A stretch of DNA of 45,869 nt, taken from Saccharothrix sp. ALI-22-I. GTDB lineage: Bacteria > Actinomycetota > Actinomycetes > Mycobacteriales > Pseudonocardiaceae. The notes under the pieces were generated by a model. It ran no database searches, was not told the origin of the DNA, and worked only from the letters and a program-made list of their open reading frames with translations. The stretch lies in assembly GCF_001984175.1 (NCBI RefSeq), contig NZ_MTQP01000028.1, positions 1-45,869 on the forward strand. The letters are read 5' to 3'. The position numbers and the translations under genes are program-made. Shown piece after piece: positions 16,676 to 25,108 of this stretch. Position 1 is the stretch's first letter. Each line of letters starts with the position of its first letter.

Positions 16676-17719
16676 ATGACCGGCATCACCACGATCGAGG
16701 AGCTCCGCACGCACTTGCAGTGGGCGATCGAGCTGGAGCACGCCACACTGCCGCCGTACCTCTGCGCCCTGTACTCCCTTGATCCCGAACGGAACGCCGA
16801 GGCCGCTGAGGTCGTCGGCTCCGTCTTCGCCGAGGAGATGCTGCACCTGCTGCTGGCGGCGAACCTGCTCAACGCCGTCGGCGGCGACCCGGTGCTCGAC
16901 GCGCCGCAGCTGCTGCCGCCCTACCCCCATCCGCTGCCGCACAGCGACGGGTCCGTGCTGGTCGGGCTCGCCCCGTTCGGTCCGGAGGCGCTGGAGGTGT
17001 TCCTGCACATCGAGCAGCCCGCCCGAGCCGACGCGCCGGCCCAGGCCGACGGCTACGCCACGATCGGCCAGTTCTACGCGGCGATCGAGGACGGTCTGCG
17101 CACCCTGTGCGCCTCGCTCGGCGAAGAGGCCGTGTTCAGCGGCGACCCCGACCGGCAGGTCGGCGACTTCCACCTGCGCCGGGGAGGCGGCAAGGCGATC
17201 GGCGTGGTGGACCTCGCGTCGGCGCTCGAAGCGCTCGTCGAGATCGTCGAGCAGGGCGAGGGTGCGGCCCGCACGGAGATCTGGGACGGCGACCGGGACG
17301 TGTTCCACCCGGACCGCGAGGAGGTCGCGCACTACTACCGGTTCGTGGAGCTGAAGGAGGGCAGGCGGTTCCGGGCGGGGGACACGCCGCAGTCCGGCCC
17401 CACGGGCGAGGCACTGGGCGTGGACCTCGGCGGTGTGTCGCCGATGCGGCCGAACCCGCGCACGGCCGACCACGCGCCCGGCAGCCCCGTCCGGCTCGCG
17501 CAGGAGGAGTTCAACGACACCTACTGCGAGCTGCTGCGCGTGCTGGAGGAGGCGTTCACCGGCAACCCGGCGCAGCTCGGGGCCTCCGTCGGGACGATGT
17601 ACGCGCTGCGCGAGCAGGCGCGTGCGCTGATGCGGATGCCCAGCGGCGACGGACGGACGACGGCGGGCCCGACCTTCGAGTACGTGCCGAAGCAACAGCG
17701 GCGCCACCGCATCGGGTGA
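16676..17719 (+). CDS. ferritin-like (VioB-type) domain protein
   Basis: A 347-residue protein of the ferritin-like family found in VioB and in free-standing actinobacterial proteins. Metal-ligand carboxylates are suggested by AIELEHATLPPYL (17-29) and EEMLH (53-57), and a second helix pair by EEFNDTY near 280. Long conserved blocks (LLPPYPHPLPH; IGQFYAAIE; GEGAARTEIWDGDRDVFHP) match the paralogue at 26024, which carries an extra iron-sulphur region. The reaction is unknown; a di-iron oxidase or iron-handling role is inferred. ATG 16676 is preferred over GTG 16667 because AGGAG fits it better. Confidence 0.85.
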   Translation: MTGITTIEELRTHLQWAIELEHATLPPYLCALYSLDPERNAEAAEVVGSVFAEEMLHLLLAANLLNAVGGDPVLDAPQLLPPYPHPLPHSDGSVLVGLAPFGPEALEVFLHIEQPARADAPAQADGYATIGQFYAAIEDGLRTLCASLGEEAVFSGDPDRQVGDFHLRRGGGKAIGVVDLASALEALVEIVEQGEGAARTEIWDGDRDVFHPDREEVAHYYRFVELKEGRRFRAGDTPQSGPTGEALGVDLGGVSPMRPNPRTADHAPGSPVRLAQEEFNDTYCELLRVLEEAFTGNPAQLGASVGTMYALREQARALMRMPSGDGRTTAGPTFEYVPKQQRRHRIG

Positions 17720-17794
17720 CGTCGAGCGGCGCGACCGGCCGTGATCACCAGCCCGCCGGGCGGCCGTCGCGATCCGCGCCCACCCAGTACCCCG

Positions 17795-17829
17795 CCCGCC
17801 GCCGGCAACACCCTCCTGCCGGCGGCGGG
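17795..17829. terminator. bidirectional terminator hairpin
   Basis: Perfect 13-bp stem (CCCGCCGCCGGCA and complement) with a 9-nt loop, between the convergent ferritin-like (ends 17719) and SDR (ends 17854) genes. Confidence 0.8.
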
Positions 17830-17853
17830 CCCGCGCACGCCTCGACGGGCCGG

Positions 17854-18636
17854 CTACCAGGTTTGCCCGCCCGCGCGAACCACCAACTCGTTGACGGCCA
17901 CCCGCCTCTCCCGCGTGACGACGTAGGCGATCGCGTCCGCGACGTCCTCCGGCCGCAGCGCCTCGATCCCGCCGACGTGCAGGCGGGCCGAGTCCCGGGC
18001 GGCCGCACCGAGGTGGCCCACCAGCGCAGCGTCCACGACGCCGGGCTCCACCACACCGGGCTCCACCACGCTGACCCGCACGCGTTCGGGAAGCAGTTCC
18101 TGGCGGAGCGACTCGGTGAACCCGTTGAGGCCGAACTTGGTCAGGTTGTACACGCTGCCGCCCGGCCGGGCGACCCGCCCCGCCGTCGAGCTGACGTTCA
18201 CCAGATCCGCCACCTGCCGCGACGACGTCGCGGCCGCGTCGATCAGGTACGGGACGGCGGCGTGTGTGACGTGCAGGAGCGCCGACACGTTGAGCGAGAT
18301 CATCCGGTCCCACTCCTCGACCGGCGTGTGCAGCGCCGAATCGAGCCGCACGATGCCGGCGTTGTTGACCAGGACGTCCAGGCGTCCGAGCCGGTCGTGC
18401 GCCTCCTCCACCGCTTGGCAGGCGAGCGCCGGCTCGGTGATGTCGGCCGCCACCGCGATGGCGCGACCGCCCAGGGCGATGATGGCGTCCACGATCTGCT
18501 CCAGGCGATCGCGGTGACGCGCGACCAGAGCGACCGCCGCACCCTCACGGGCGAGGCGGCGCGCGGTCGCGGCGCCGATACCGCTGCCGGTGCCGGTGAC
18601 GAGCGCGACGGCTCCGTCCAGCGGCTGATCGGACAT
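17854..18636 (-). CDS. NAD(P)-dependent short-chain dehydrogenase
   Basis: A 260-residue classical SDR. It has TGTGSGIG cofactor glycines near 17-24, NNAG, the catalytic Ser of VNVSSTAG and YNLTK. ARHRDRL after beta2 suggests NADP. ATG 18636 follows a GAGG site and fits the family start better than the upstream ATG 18738. An in-frame duplication of EPGVV is visible in the segment after beta6 (VVEPGVVEPGVVDAAL), where relatives have one copy. The inverted repeat at 18717-18751 lies about 90 bp upstream. The substrate is unknown. Confidence 0.88.
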   Translation of the reverse strand: MSDQPLDGAVALVTGTGSGIGAATARRLAREGAAVALVARHRDRLEQIVDAIIALGGRAIAVAADITEPALACQAVEEAHDRLGRLDVLVNNAGIVRLDSALHTPVEEWDRMISLNVSALLHVTHAAVPYLIDAAATSSRQVADLVNVSSTAGRVARPGGSVYNLTKFGLNGFTESLRQELLPERVRVSVVEPGVVEPGVVDAALVGHLGAAARDSARLHVGGIEALRPEDVADAIAYVVTRERRVAVNELVVRAGGQTW

Positions 18637-18716
18637 GACTGCCTCACTTCCCTGGGGTCGAGGACGGCACGGGATGCCGACGTGTTCAGGCTCGCGCGTC
18701 GGGCTGCCGAGTGGCC

Positions 18717-18751
18717 CCAGGGAATGTCCCTGGTTCACGGGGACCAGGGAC
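18717..18751. promoter_or_regulatory. three-arm inverted-repeat operator-like site
   Basis: CCAGGGA-ATG-TCCCTGG (18717-18733) shares its right arm with GTCCCTGG, 10 bp, CCAGGGAC (18726-18751). The second palindrome has the same arms and spacer as 12545-12570. It lies in the gap between the LAL stop (18763) and the SDR start (18636). Confidence 0.6.
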
Positions 18752-18762
18752 GGGTCACGGGT

Positions 18763-21501
18763 TCAGTCGTTGCGCGGCAGGGCCTCGCGGAGCTGCCGCC
18801 GGGAGGTGATCGCGAGCTTGGTGAAGATCTTGCGCAGGTGCCACTCGACCGTCCGCGGGCTGAGGAAGAGCCGCGCGCCCACTTCCGGGTTGGACAGGCC
18901 TTCCCGGACGAGCAAGGCGATCTGCCTCTCCTGCGGCGTCAGCTCGTCGCTCGACGACGCTTCGACGGTGCGCTTCTGTACCTTCTCCCCGCAGGCGAGC
19001 AGCTCGCGGCGGGCACGCTCGGCGAACGCCGCCATGCCGATCGAGACGAACATGTCGTACGCGGTGCGCAACTGGTGGCGCGCATCGACGCGCCGTGACT
19101 GCCGGCGCAGCCACTCGCCGTACAGCAGGTGGGCACGCGCCAGGTCCGGGCGCAACAACGTCCGGCCCAACCGCTCGATCGCCTCGCGGTACAGGCCGTC
19201 CGCCGCCGTCCCGTCACTCAGCAGGGCCCGGCACCGGGCCATGATCCCCTGCGCCCAATCCGTGTCGCACGCCTCCGCCTCGTCCGCCAGACGTTCGAGC
19301 CCGTCGTGAGCGGTCTTGTCCTCTCCCACGCGCACCGCCGCCTCGATGAGCTCGGGCAGCACCCACACCGAGACGATCAGCTGGGCGATCCGGGTGCTGG
19401 CCCGGGCCGCCGACAGCGCTTCCTCGTACCGCGCGAGCCCGTTGTACAGGACCGCGGCCGCCCAGTTGGCGGTCGTGACGCCGGTCAACTGGCCGTCCGT
19501 GCCGGTCCGCTCGATCGTGGCGGTGATCACCGCCGACGCCTCGGCTTCCTTGCCCTGCATCGCGGTCAGGATGAGCGTGGTGTACGGCGCGAGCGGGACA
19601 CCCGTGGCGGCGGCGACCGCGTCGGCTTCGGCGACGATCCCCGCCGCGGAGGCGAAGTCCCCGATCAACGAGGTCGCCGCGCCCAACGAGGCCAGGTAGA
19701 GGGGGAGTTCGGTCAGGATGCCGGCCGTGCGCACCAACTCGGCCGCCCTGGCGTACGTCTCGTACATGACCTGCTCGTCCCAGACGGCCGGACTCACGCC
19801 ACAGGCCGCCCAGCCCCACTTCAGCAGGTCCGGCACGGGGAGGTCCACGAGCGCGGTCATCGCCCGGCGCAGTGCGGTGATCGCGGCGCCACCGCCTTCG
19901 GTGACGAGCAGCGCACAGCCCGCGAGCACCAGGTCGATGGGGCGCGGACCACCCTCCGGCGGAGGAAGTTCCCCGATCGCACGGGAGATCGCCGCGAGGC
20001 TCTCGCCGTCCGCGGAACCCCACGCCGCAGCACCCCAGGCGAGCAGGTAGGTCTCCCGCGCGAGATCGGAGTCGAAGAGCTCCAGCCGCCGCGCCGCCGC
20101 GAGCAGCATGGGCGGCGCCTCGTTGTTGAACCCGGCCGCGAACGCGATGCGACCCCGTACCAGGCCGGCCCGCACGCGGAGGAACTCGCTTTGCGCATCG
20201 AGCTCCGCGATGTCGACGAGCCTCCGTGCGGCCGCGAGGTCACCCGCCCGGACACTGGCGTCCGCGGCCGCCACGGCACGTTCGGCGCGCCGCGAGGCGT
20301 CGAGGGTCAGCGCCACGGACCGTTGCAGGAAGGCGGCCGCGGCGGCCAGCCCACCACGTGCCTGCGCACGGTCGGCGGACCGCTCGAGTTCCGCGGCAAC
20401 GGTCTCGTCCGGTCCGGCGGCGGCGGACGCCAGGTGCCAGGCACGGCGGTCCGGGTCGACCCGCGGGTCGGTGACCTCCGCCAACGCCAGGTGCACCGCG
20501 CGGCGGTCCTCCTCGTCGGCCGACCGGTACACGGCCGACCGCACGAGCGGGTGGCGGAAGACCACGCGCACGTCGAACGACAGCAGGCCGCCCGTCTCGT
20601 CGTCGAGGGCCGTCGCGGGCGTGACGCCGAGCCGTTCGGCGGCGCGCCGCACCAGGGTGGGATCGCCGATCGGCTCGGCGGCGGCGACCAGCAGGAGCAG
20701 CCGGCTCTGCCCGGACACCCCCTCAATCCGCGCCAGGAAACTCTGCTCGATCAGGCTCGGCAGAGTGTCGGCGTGCAGCAGGCCGAGCCCGCCCGCCAAC
20801 TGCGTGACGGTGAGCTCGCGCGGCAGCTCCAGCAGAGCGAGCGGATTGCCCCTGGCCTCGGCCACGATCCGATCCCGGATGTGCTGGTCGAGCCCGGTGG
20901 GGGTGGCCGAGTTCAGCAGGGCGTGGGCATCGGCGTTGCGCAGCCCGGTGACCTCCAGCTCCGGCAGTCCGAGCAGGTCCTGACCCCGTACGCGGGTCGC
21001 GAGGACGAGAGCGACCGACTCCGCCAGCAGCCGGCGGGCCACGAAGCCGAGGACCTGCGCCGAGGCCCGGTCCATCCACTGCGTGTCGTCGACCACGCAC
21101 AGCACGGGACTCTCCTCGGAGGCGTCCGACAGCAGGCTCAGCACCGCCAGCCCGACCAGGAAGCGTTCCGGAGGGGCACCCGCCCGCATCCCGAACACCG
21201 TTTCGAGCGCGTCGCGCTGGAGCGCGGGGAGGTTATTCAGCCGATCCAGCAGCGGCGCGCACAACTGGTGCAAGGTGGCGAACGCCAACTCCATCTCGGA
21301 CTCGACACCGACCGCCCGCAGTGCCCGCATGCCCGTCGCCGAACTTTCCACGTGCTCGAGCAGCGCCGACTTCCCGACCCCGGGCGCGCCGTGCACCACG
21401 AGTACGCGGCTCTCACCCGTGCGGACGGCCGCCACGGTCTGATCGAGGAGAGCGCATTCCGATTCCCGCCCGACCAGTCCGACATGCCCTCGAAACGCCA
21501 C
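18763..21501 (-). CDS. LuxR-family large ATP-binding (LAL) transcriptional regulator, paralogue 2
   Basis: A 912-residue LAL protein. It has Walker A GAPGVGKS (38-45), Walker B VLCVVDDTQWMD, a TPR-like middle, and a C-terminal LuxR helix-turn-helix (RQIALLVREGLSNPEVGARL, FLSPRTVEWHLRKIFTKLAI). It is clearly homologous to the plus-strand LAL at 12830-15589 along its full length, so the two are paralogues facing each other across the stress genes. The GTG start at 21501 has GAGGCA upstream. An 81-residue frame precedes it and may share its promoter. The inducer is unknown. Confidence 0.9.
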   Translation of the reverse strand: MAFRGHVGLVGRESECALLDQTVAAVRTGESRVLVVHGAPGVGKSALLEHVESSATGMRALRAVGVESEMELAFATLHQLCAPLLDRLNNLPALQRDALETVFGMRAGAPPERFLVGLAVLSLLSDASEESPVLCVVDDTQWMDRASAQVLGFVARRLLAESVALVLATRVRGQDLLGLPELEVTGLRNADAHALLNSATPTGLDQHIRDRIVAEARGNPLALLELPRELTVTQLAGGLGLLHADTLPSLIEQSFLARIEGVSGQSRLLLLVAAAEPIGDPTLVRRAAERLGVTPATALDDETGGLLSFDVRVVFRHPLVRSAVYRSADEEDRRAVHLALAEVTDPRVDPDRRAWHLASAAAGPDETVAAELERSADRAQARGGLAAAAAFLQRSVALTLDASRRAERAVAAADASVRAGDLAAARRLVDIAELDAQSEFLRVRAGLVRGRIAFAAGFNNEAPPMLLAAARRLELFDSDLARETYLLAWGAAAWGSADGESLAAISRAIGELPPPEGGPRPIDLVLAGCALLVTEGGGAAITALRRAMTALVDLPVPDLLKWGWAACGVSPAVWDEQVMYETYARAAELVRTAGILTELPLYLASLGAATSLIGDFASAAGIVAEADAVAAATGVPLAPYTTLILTAMQGKEAEASAVITATIERTGTDGQLTGVTTANWAAAVLYNGLARYEEALSAARASTRIAQLIVSVWVLPELIEAAVRVGEDKTAHDGLERLADEAEACDTDWAQGIMARCRALLSDGTAADGLYREAIERLGRTLLRPDLARAHLLYGEWLRRQSRRVDARHQLRTAYDMFVSIGMAAFAERARRELLACGEKVQKRTVEASSSDELTPQERQIALLVREGLSNPEVGARLFLSPRTVEWHLRKIFTKLAITSRRQLREALPRND

Positions 21502-21567
21502 TGTTGCCTCGCCGCGGTAGACCTGTTCTGGCCGGACAAGAGGCCGACCCGACGGTCCCCCGGCCGT

Positions 21568-21813
21568 TTACTCCGGACGGTACCAGGAGCGCAGATGTGC
21601 GAGGTCCACCTGTGCGTGGACGCGACGTGGCACGGCCTCGATGTCCATCGAGGCCACGGGTTCGAACCGTGCGGTGTAGCGCACCATGTCCATCCCGCCG
21701 TCCGGGTGGCGAGGAGCGCCACCCGGAACCGGTGGTCGTCGGGTGCGCACCTGCCGGAGCGACCCGTCCCTCAGGTCCTGCCGCGGCGGTGGGCACCACA
21801 TGTTCGACTCCAT
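21568..21813 (-). CDS. hypothetical 81-residue protein upstream of LAL paralogue 2
   Basis: I do not recognise this frame. It begins at ATG 21813 after GACGGGA in an AT-rich stretch and ends 66 bp before the LAL start. The sequence is Arg/Pro-rich in its first half, with MVRYTARFEPVASMDIEAVP and VHAQVDLAHLRSWYRPE in the second, which looks more protein-like than a shadow frame. It may be a small co-transcribed gene, the remains of a larger one, or spurious. The gap 21502-21936 otherwise holds only the AT-rich promoter-like zone. Confidence 0.3.
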   Translation of the reverse strand: MESNMWCPPPRQDLRDGSLRQVRTRRPPVPGGAPRHPDGGMDMVRYTARFEPVASMDIEAVPRRVHAQVDLAHLRSWYRPE

Positions 21814-21930
21814 TTTCCCGTCAATTTTTGGTCTGGTTTCATTTATGAAAATTGGGCGTGGATAGGCTCGCTGCAACAATACTTGGACCGCGTTGTTTTC
21901 GGACCTCGCATTATTGTGGATCGCTGGCGA
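21808..21930. promoter_or_regulatory. AT-rich zone with palindrome, likely promoter region
   Basis: About 120 bp with far more A/T than anything else in the window, including the palindrome TTTCAT-TT-ATGAAA (21837-21850). It is upstream of the minus-strand hypothetical gene and LAL paralogue, and adjoins the left end of the IS5 element. A promoter/operator role or foreign origin are both possible. Confidence 0.4.
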
Positions 21931-21936
21931 GGCTTA

Positions 21937-22942
21937 GTAGCTGTTTCCGAGCTATTGGTGTTGGGTGAGTCGGCGGCTGGTGATGCGGATCATGGCCCAG
22001 CGGACCATGGCCTCGTGATGACGGGGTAGGCGTTCGTAGTCGCGGACGCAGCGGCGGTGTCCGGTGATCCAGGCCAGGGACCTCTCCACCACCCACCTTC
22101 TGGGCAACACGGTGAAGTACGGAACTTGTGGACGTTGGACGATCTCCACCACCAGGCGCAGTGTCTTTCGGGCCCAGCCGAGCAGGGTGCCGGTGTAGGC
22201 GCCGTCGGCCCACACCAACGCCACCCACCCGCCGGCGGTGTCGCGCATCCGCCTCAGCAGGCTGCGGGCGGCGACCCGGTCCTGCGTCGAGGCCGGGGTC
22301 ACCAACACCGCCAACAGCAATCCGACGGTGTCCACGACGATGTGTCGCTTGCGGCCCGCGACCTTCTTCCCGCCGTCCCACCCCCGCGTAGCCCTGCCGA
22401 CGGTCTCGGCGGCGCGCACCGACTGCGAGTCCACGACCGCCGCCGACGGTGCCGCCACCCGGCCCTCCGCCAGGCGGGCGCGGTCGCGCAGCCCATCGAG
22501 CAACCGCTGCGTGGCACCAACCTTCTCCCAGGCGGCGAAACGCTTGTAGACCGTGGGCCACGGCGGGAAGTCCGCGGGCAGGGCGCGCCACTTGATGCCG
22601 TTGTCGACCACGTACAGGATCGCGTCCACGATCACCCGCCGGCAGTGCTTCTCCCACCGCCCGCCCCGACCCGCGAGACACGCCGGATCGGACAACAACG
22701 GATCCAACTCGGCCCACTGGGCATCGGTGACGTCGGTGGGATACCGAGCCGTCCGTCGGGCGGGCTCGTGGGAGGCGGACAGACGACAGCACGGGGCACC
22801 CGCGGTGACACCGCCCGCGGGGATCGGGCACGATAACAACGGAACCCCTGGCAGAGCGGCGCTTCGACAACGTCCGATCTACCAGGAGTTCCCTGTCTGC
22901 GCACCAAAGGCCCTCCACCCGTCCAAGCTCGGAAACGGCCAC
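21937..22942 (-). mobile_element. IS5-family insertion sequence, apparently complete
   Basis: A 1006-bp element bounded by imperfect 17-bp inverted repeats: left GTAGCTGTTTCCGAGCT (21937-21953) and right AGCTCGGAAACGGCCAC (22926-22942), matching at 15 of 17 positions. Each end is flanked by TTA (21934-21936 and 22943-22945), a 3-bp duplication as expected for IS5 groups. It contains one intact transposase frame. It is oriented so that an ECF41-like promoter at 23047-23073 points into it. Confidence 0.85.
21952..22839 (-). CDS. IS5-family transposase
   Basis: A 295-residue DDE transposase. The N-terminal DUF4096-type domain reads YPTDVTDAQWAELDPLLSDP and GIKWRALPADFPPWPTVYKR. The first catalytic Asp is in VVDSQSVRAAE, the second in LVWADGAYTG, and the Glu in RRWVVERSLAWITGHRRCVR. 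All three are present and the frame is unbroken, so the element may be mobile. The frame opens at 22839; an internal start nearer SASHEPARR would also suit the family. The stop lies inside the left inverted repeat. Confidence 0.9.
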   Translation of the reverse strand: MLSCPIPAGGVTAGAPCCRLSASHEPARRTARYPTDVTDAQWAELDPLLSDPACLAGRGGRWEKHCRRVIVDAILYVVDNGIKWRALPADFPPWPTVYKRFAAWEKVGATQRLLDGLRDRARLAEGRVAAPSAAVVDSQSVRAAETVGRATRGWDGGKKVAGRKRHIVVDTVGLLLAVLVTPASTQDRVAARSLLRRMRDTAGGWVALVWADGAYTGTLLGWARKTLRLVVEIVQRPQVPYFTVLPRRWVVERSLAWITGHRRCVRDYERLPRHHEAMVRWAMIRITSRRLTQHQ

Positions 22943-23046
22943 TTACGCCGGCCAGGTCTGGAGACGAGACGGGCTCGGCGGCATGGGTGTGCGTTCGGTT
23001 GGAGTCCATCGTGGACCTTGGTTCGCCAGGTCGGCCCGATTGTCGG

Positions 23047-23073
23047 GACAGGCCGTAGCAACTGCTTGTGACA
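23047..23073 (-). promoter_or_regulatory. ECF41-like promoter without a clear gene (minus)
   Basis: On the minus strand: TGTCACA, 16 bp, TGTC. Its transcript would run about 100 bp, then enter the IS5 element in the sense of the transposase. A 29-codon frame starting at ATG 23009 is all that would remain if the IS were removed. Confidence 0.6.
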
Positions 23074-23089
23074 CTTGCCGCACGGCGTC

Positions 23090-23116
23090 TGTCACAACCG
23101 CGGTCGCTGTCCGGTC
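23090..23116 (+). promoter_or_regulatory. ECF41-like promoter without a clear gene (plus)
   Basis: TGTCACA, 16 bp, GGTC, in the full CTGTCCGGTCT context. It is back to back with the minus-strand site. No convincing gene follows before the hairpin at 23316-23345; the stretch 22946-23370 is otherwise empty. Confidence 0.6.
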
Positions 23117-23345
23117 TTTGTCTCCGCCGACCGACCCGCCACTTCGAGTTGATCCCGTCAAGGGGTGCCCAGCCCCGGTCATCCCACAGCCGATCATGCC
23201 CCTGTGCTCGGACAGTGCACGATCACCGCAGGTCAGCAGCTTGGTGCAGAGTCCTGACACCTTACGCGGGCGGCGATTACCGTCTCGGGCTCGACGCCGG
23301 GCAGGCGGCACGGACGAGGCCCCCGGCGACGCTGCCGGGGGCCTC
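23117..23345 (+). ncRNA. candidate short transcript between orphan promoter and hairpin
   Basis: A segment of about 220 nt that starts just after a strong ECF41-like promoter and ends in a 12-bp GC hairpin. No frame within it has a good ribosome site and recognisable protein. It could be a non-coding RNA or the remains of a gene. This rests only on its position. Confidence 0.25.
23316..23345. terminator. terminator hairpin after the flavoprotein gene
   Basis: Perfect 12-bp stem GAGGCCCCCGGC and its complement, 6-nt loop, 26 bp beyond the flavoprotein stop (23371). It could also end a plus-strand transcript from 23090-23116. Confidence 0.8.
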
Positions 23346-23370
23346 ACCTGTGTGACGGAGTATCAGCGGT

Positions 23371-25101
23371 TCATTCGACGAGCTTGCCGACAGTGGACAC
23401 CTCGCGCATGAGCGTGGCGATCTCGCCCGGGATCGGGGGCAGCCCTTCGCGTTCGATCTGTCTCGGCCCCGACCAGACCAGGTTCACCCGGAGCGACTCG
23501 TCGGGCTCCGGGTGGTCGGAACGGTTGTGGCATCCGCGGGTCTCGCGACGTTCGAGTGCCGATTCGAGGGTGGCGCGTGCGGCCAGGACCGCGGCCTTGA
23601 GGTCGAACGCGTGCGCCAGGTCCTGGAAGCCCGCGAGGTCGGGATGCACGCCCACGTCCCTCATGCGGTTCTCGAGATCGTCGAGTTCGGACAGTCCCTT
23701 CCGCAAGCCGGTCTCGTCACGCACCACGCCGGCGTGCTCGGTCATGGTGTTTCGCAACGTGCGCTGCAGTGCGCGCACGTTCTCCGAACCGTCGGCCGCC
23801 AGCACTTCGTCAACCTCGGTGCGCGCCTCCGCCGTTGCCGACGACGACCGCTGCTGCGCTCCCAGATCGCGTGAGTAGCGCGCGGCGGCCTCACCGACGA
23901 TGCGGCCGTAGACCAGCAACTCGATCAACGAGTTCCCGCCGAGCCGGTTCGCGCCGTGCAGTCCGCTCGCAGCCTCGCCGACGGCGTACAGGCCGTCGAC
24001 ACCGGTGCCGTGGTCCTCCGACCGCACCCGGACACCGCCCATCGAGTAATGCGCGGTGGGCGCGATCTCGACCGGTTCCCGGGTGATGTCGAGCATCTGG
24101 AGTTCGAGCAGGGTCTGGTAGACCCGGGGAAGCCGGCGCATGATCGTCTCCCTGGGCAGGTGCGAGACGTCGAGCCACACGCCACCGGCGGGTGTGCCCC
24201 GTCCCTCCTTGATCTCGGTGTACGCCGCCAGCGCCACCCGGTCGCGGGTGGACAGCTCCATCCGTTCGGGGTCGTACCGGGACATGAACCGCTCTCCCAG
24301 CGCGTTGCGCAGCACCCCGCCTTCGCCGCGTGCCGCCTCCGAGACGAGCGTGCCCGCCGCGTTCTCCGGCGCGATGAGACCCGACGGGTGGAACTGGACG
24401 AGTTCGGCGTCCCGGATGCGGCCACCGGCCAGCACCGCGAGCCGGAACGAGTCCCCGGTGTTCTCATCCCGCCGGGACGACGTGCGGCGCCAGATGCGAG
24501 TGTGCCCACCCGCCGCCAGGATCACCGCGTCGGCGTGGATCACGTACCGCTTGCCGTCCTCCAGATCGAATCCGTAAGCACCGAAAACGACGTTGTCACG
24601 CACCAGGATCCGTGTGATGTAGACCGTGTCCAGGATCGGGATGTCGAGCTGTGCCGCCCGGTTGACCAGTGTGCGTTGGATCTCCAGTCCGGTGTAGTCA
24701 CCGGCGAACGCGGTGCGGCGGTAGGTGTGGGCGCCGAAGAACCGCTGCGAGATCTTCCCGTCGGCCTCGCGTGCGAAGGGCATCCCGTAGCGTTCGAGGT
24801 CGCCGATGCCCCGGGCGGCGTTCTCGGTCACGATCCGCACGGTCTCGGGATCGGCCAGCAGATAGCTCTCCCTGAGCGTGTCCGCCGCGTGCAGCTGCCA
24901 CGAGTCCTCCGGGTCCATCGTCGCCAGCGCCGCGTTGATGCCACCGGCGGCGAGCGTCGTGTGCGCGTCCGACTTGGGCCGTTTGCCGACCGCGAGCACG
25001 TCGACACCACGCTCCGCGAGTTCGATGGCGGCGCGCAGCCCTGCCCCGCCCGTGCCGATGACGAGGACGGACGTCGCGATCTGGTGTTCGGTGTGGTTCA
25101 C
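23371..25101 (-). CDS. fumarate reductase/succinate dehydrogenase-type flavoprotein (L-aspartate oxidase superfamily)
   Basis: A 576-residue FAD-dependent oxidoreductase. It has the dinucleotide fold GTGGAG (16-21), HTTLAAGG with His47 at the position where SdhA/FrdA bind FAD covalently, FHPSG, STRDRVA with the active-site Arg region, AHYSMGG and GEAASGLHGANRLGGNSL. Full length and C-terminal helical domain fit the family. No iron-sulphur or membrane-anchor subunit is nearby, so it is unlikely to be the respiratory complex; it may be a soluble reductase or oxidase. It lies 7 bp downstream of the epimerase-like gene and is co-transcribed with it from the ECF41-like promoter at 25925-25951. Oxidoreductase-plus-epimerase pairs are typical ECF41 companions. 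Confidence 0.88.
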   Translation of the reverse strand: MNHTEHQIATSVLVIGTGGAGLRAAIELAERGVDVLAVGKRPKSDAHTTLAAGGINAALATMDPEDSWQLHAADTLRESYLLADPETVRIVTENAARGIGDLERYGMPFAREADGKISQRFFGAHTYRRTAFAGDYTGLEIQRTLVNRAAQLDIPILDTVYITRILVRDNVVFGAYGFDLEDGKRYVIHADAVILAAGGHTRIWRRTSSRRDENTGDSFRLAVLAGGRIRDAELVQFHPSGLIAPENAAGTLVSEAARGEGGVLRNALGERFMSRYDPERMELSTRDRVALAAYTEIKEGRGTPAGGVWLDVSHLPRETIMRRLPRVYQTLLELQMLDITREPVEIAPTAHYSMGGVRVRSEDHGTGVDGLYAVGEAASGLHGANRLGGNSLIELLVYGRIVGEAAARYSRDLGAQQRSSSATAEARTEVDEVLAADGSENVRALQRTLRNTMTEHAGVVRDETGLRKGLSELDDLENRMRDVGVHPDLAGFQDLAHAFDLKAAVLAARATLESALERRETRGCHNRSDHPEPDESLRVNLVWSGPRQIEREGLPPIPGEIATLMREVSTVGKLVE

Positions 25102-25108
25102 GAGTCGC

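Noticed and set aside
21655..21680. tRNA-like GGTTCGAACC stretch
   Set aside because: No acceptor or anticodon stem can be folded around it, and it lies within the hypothetical minus-strand frame.
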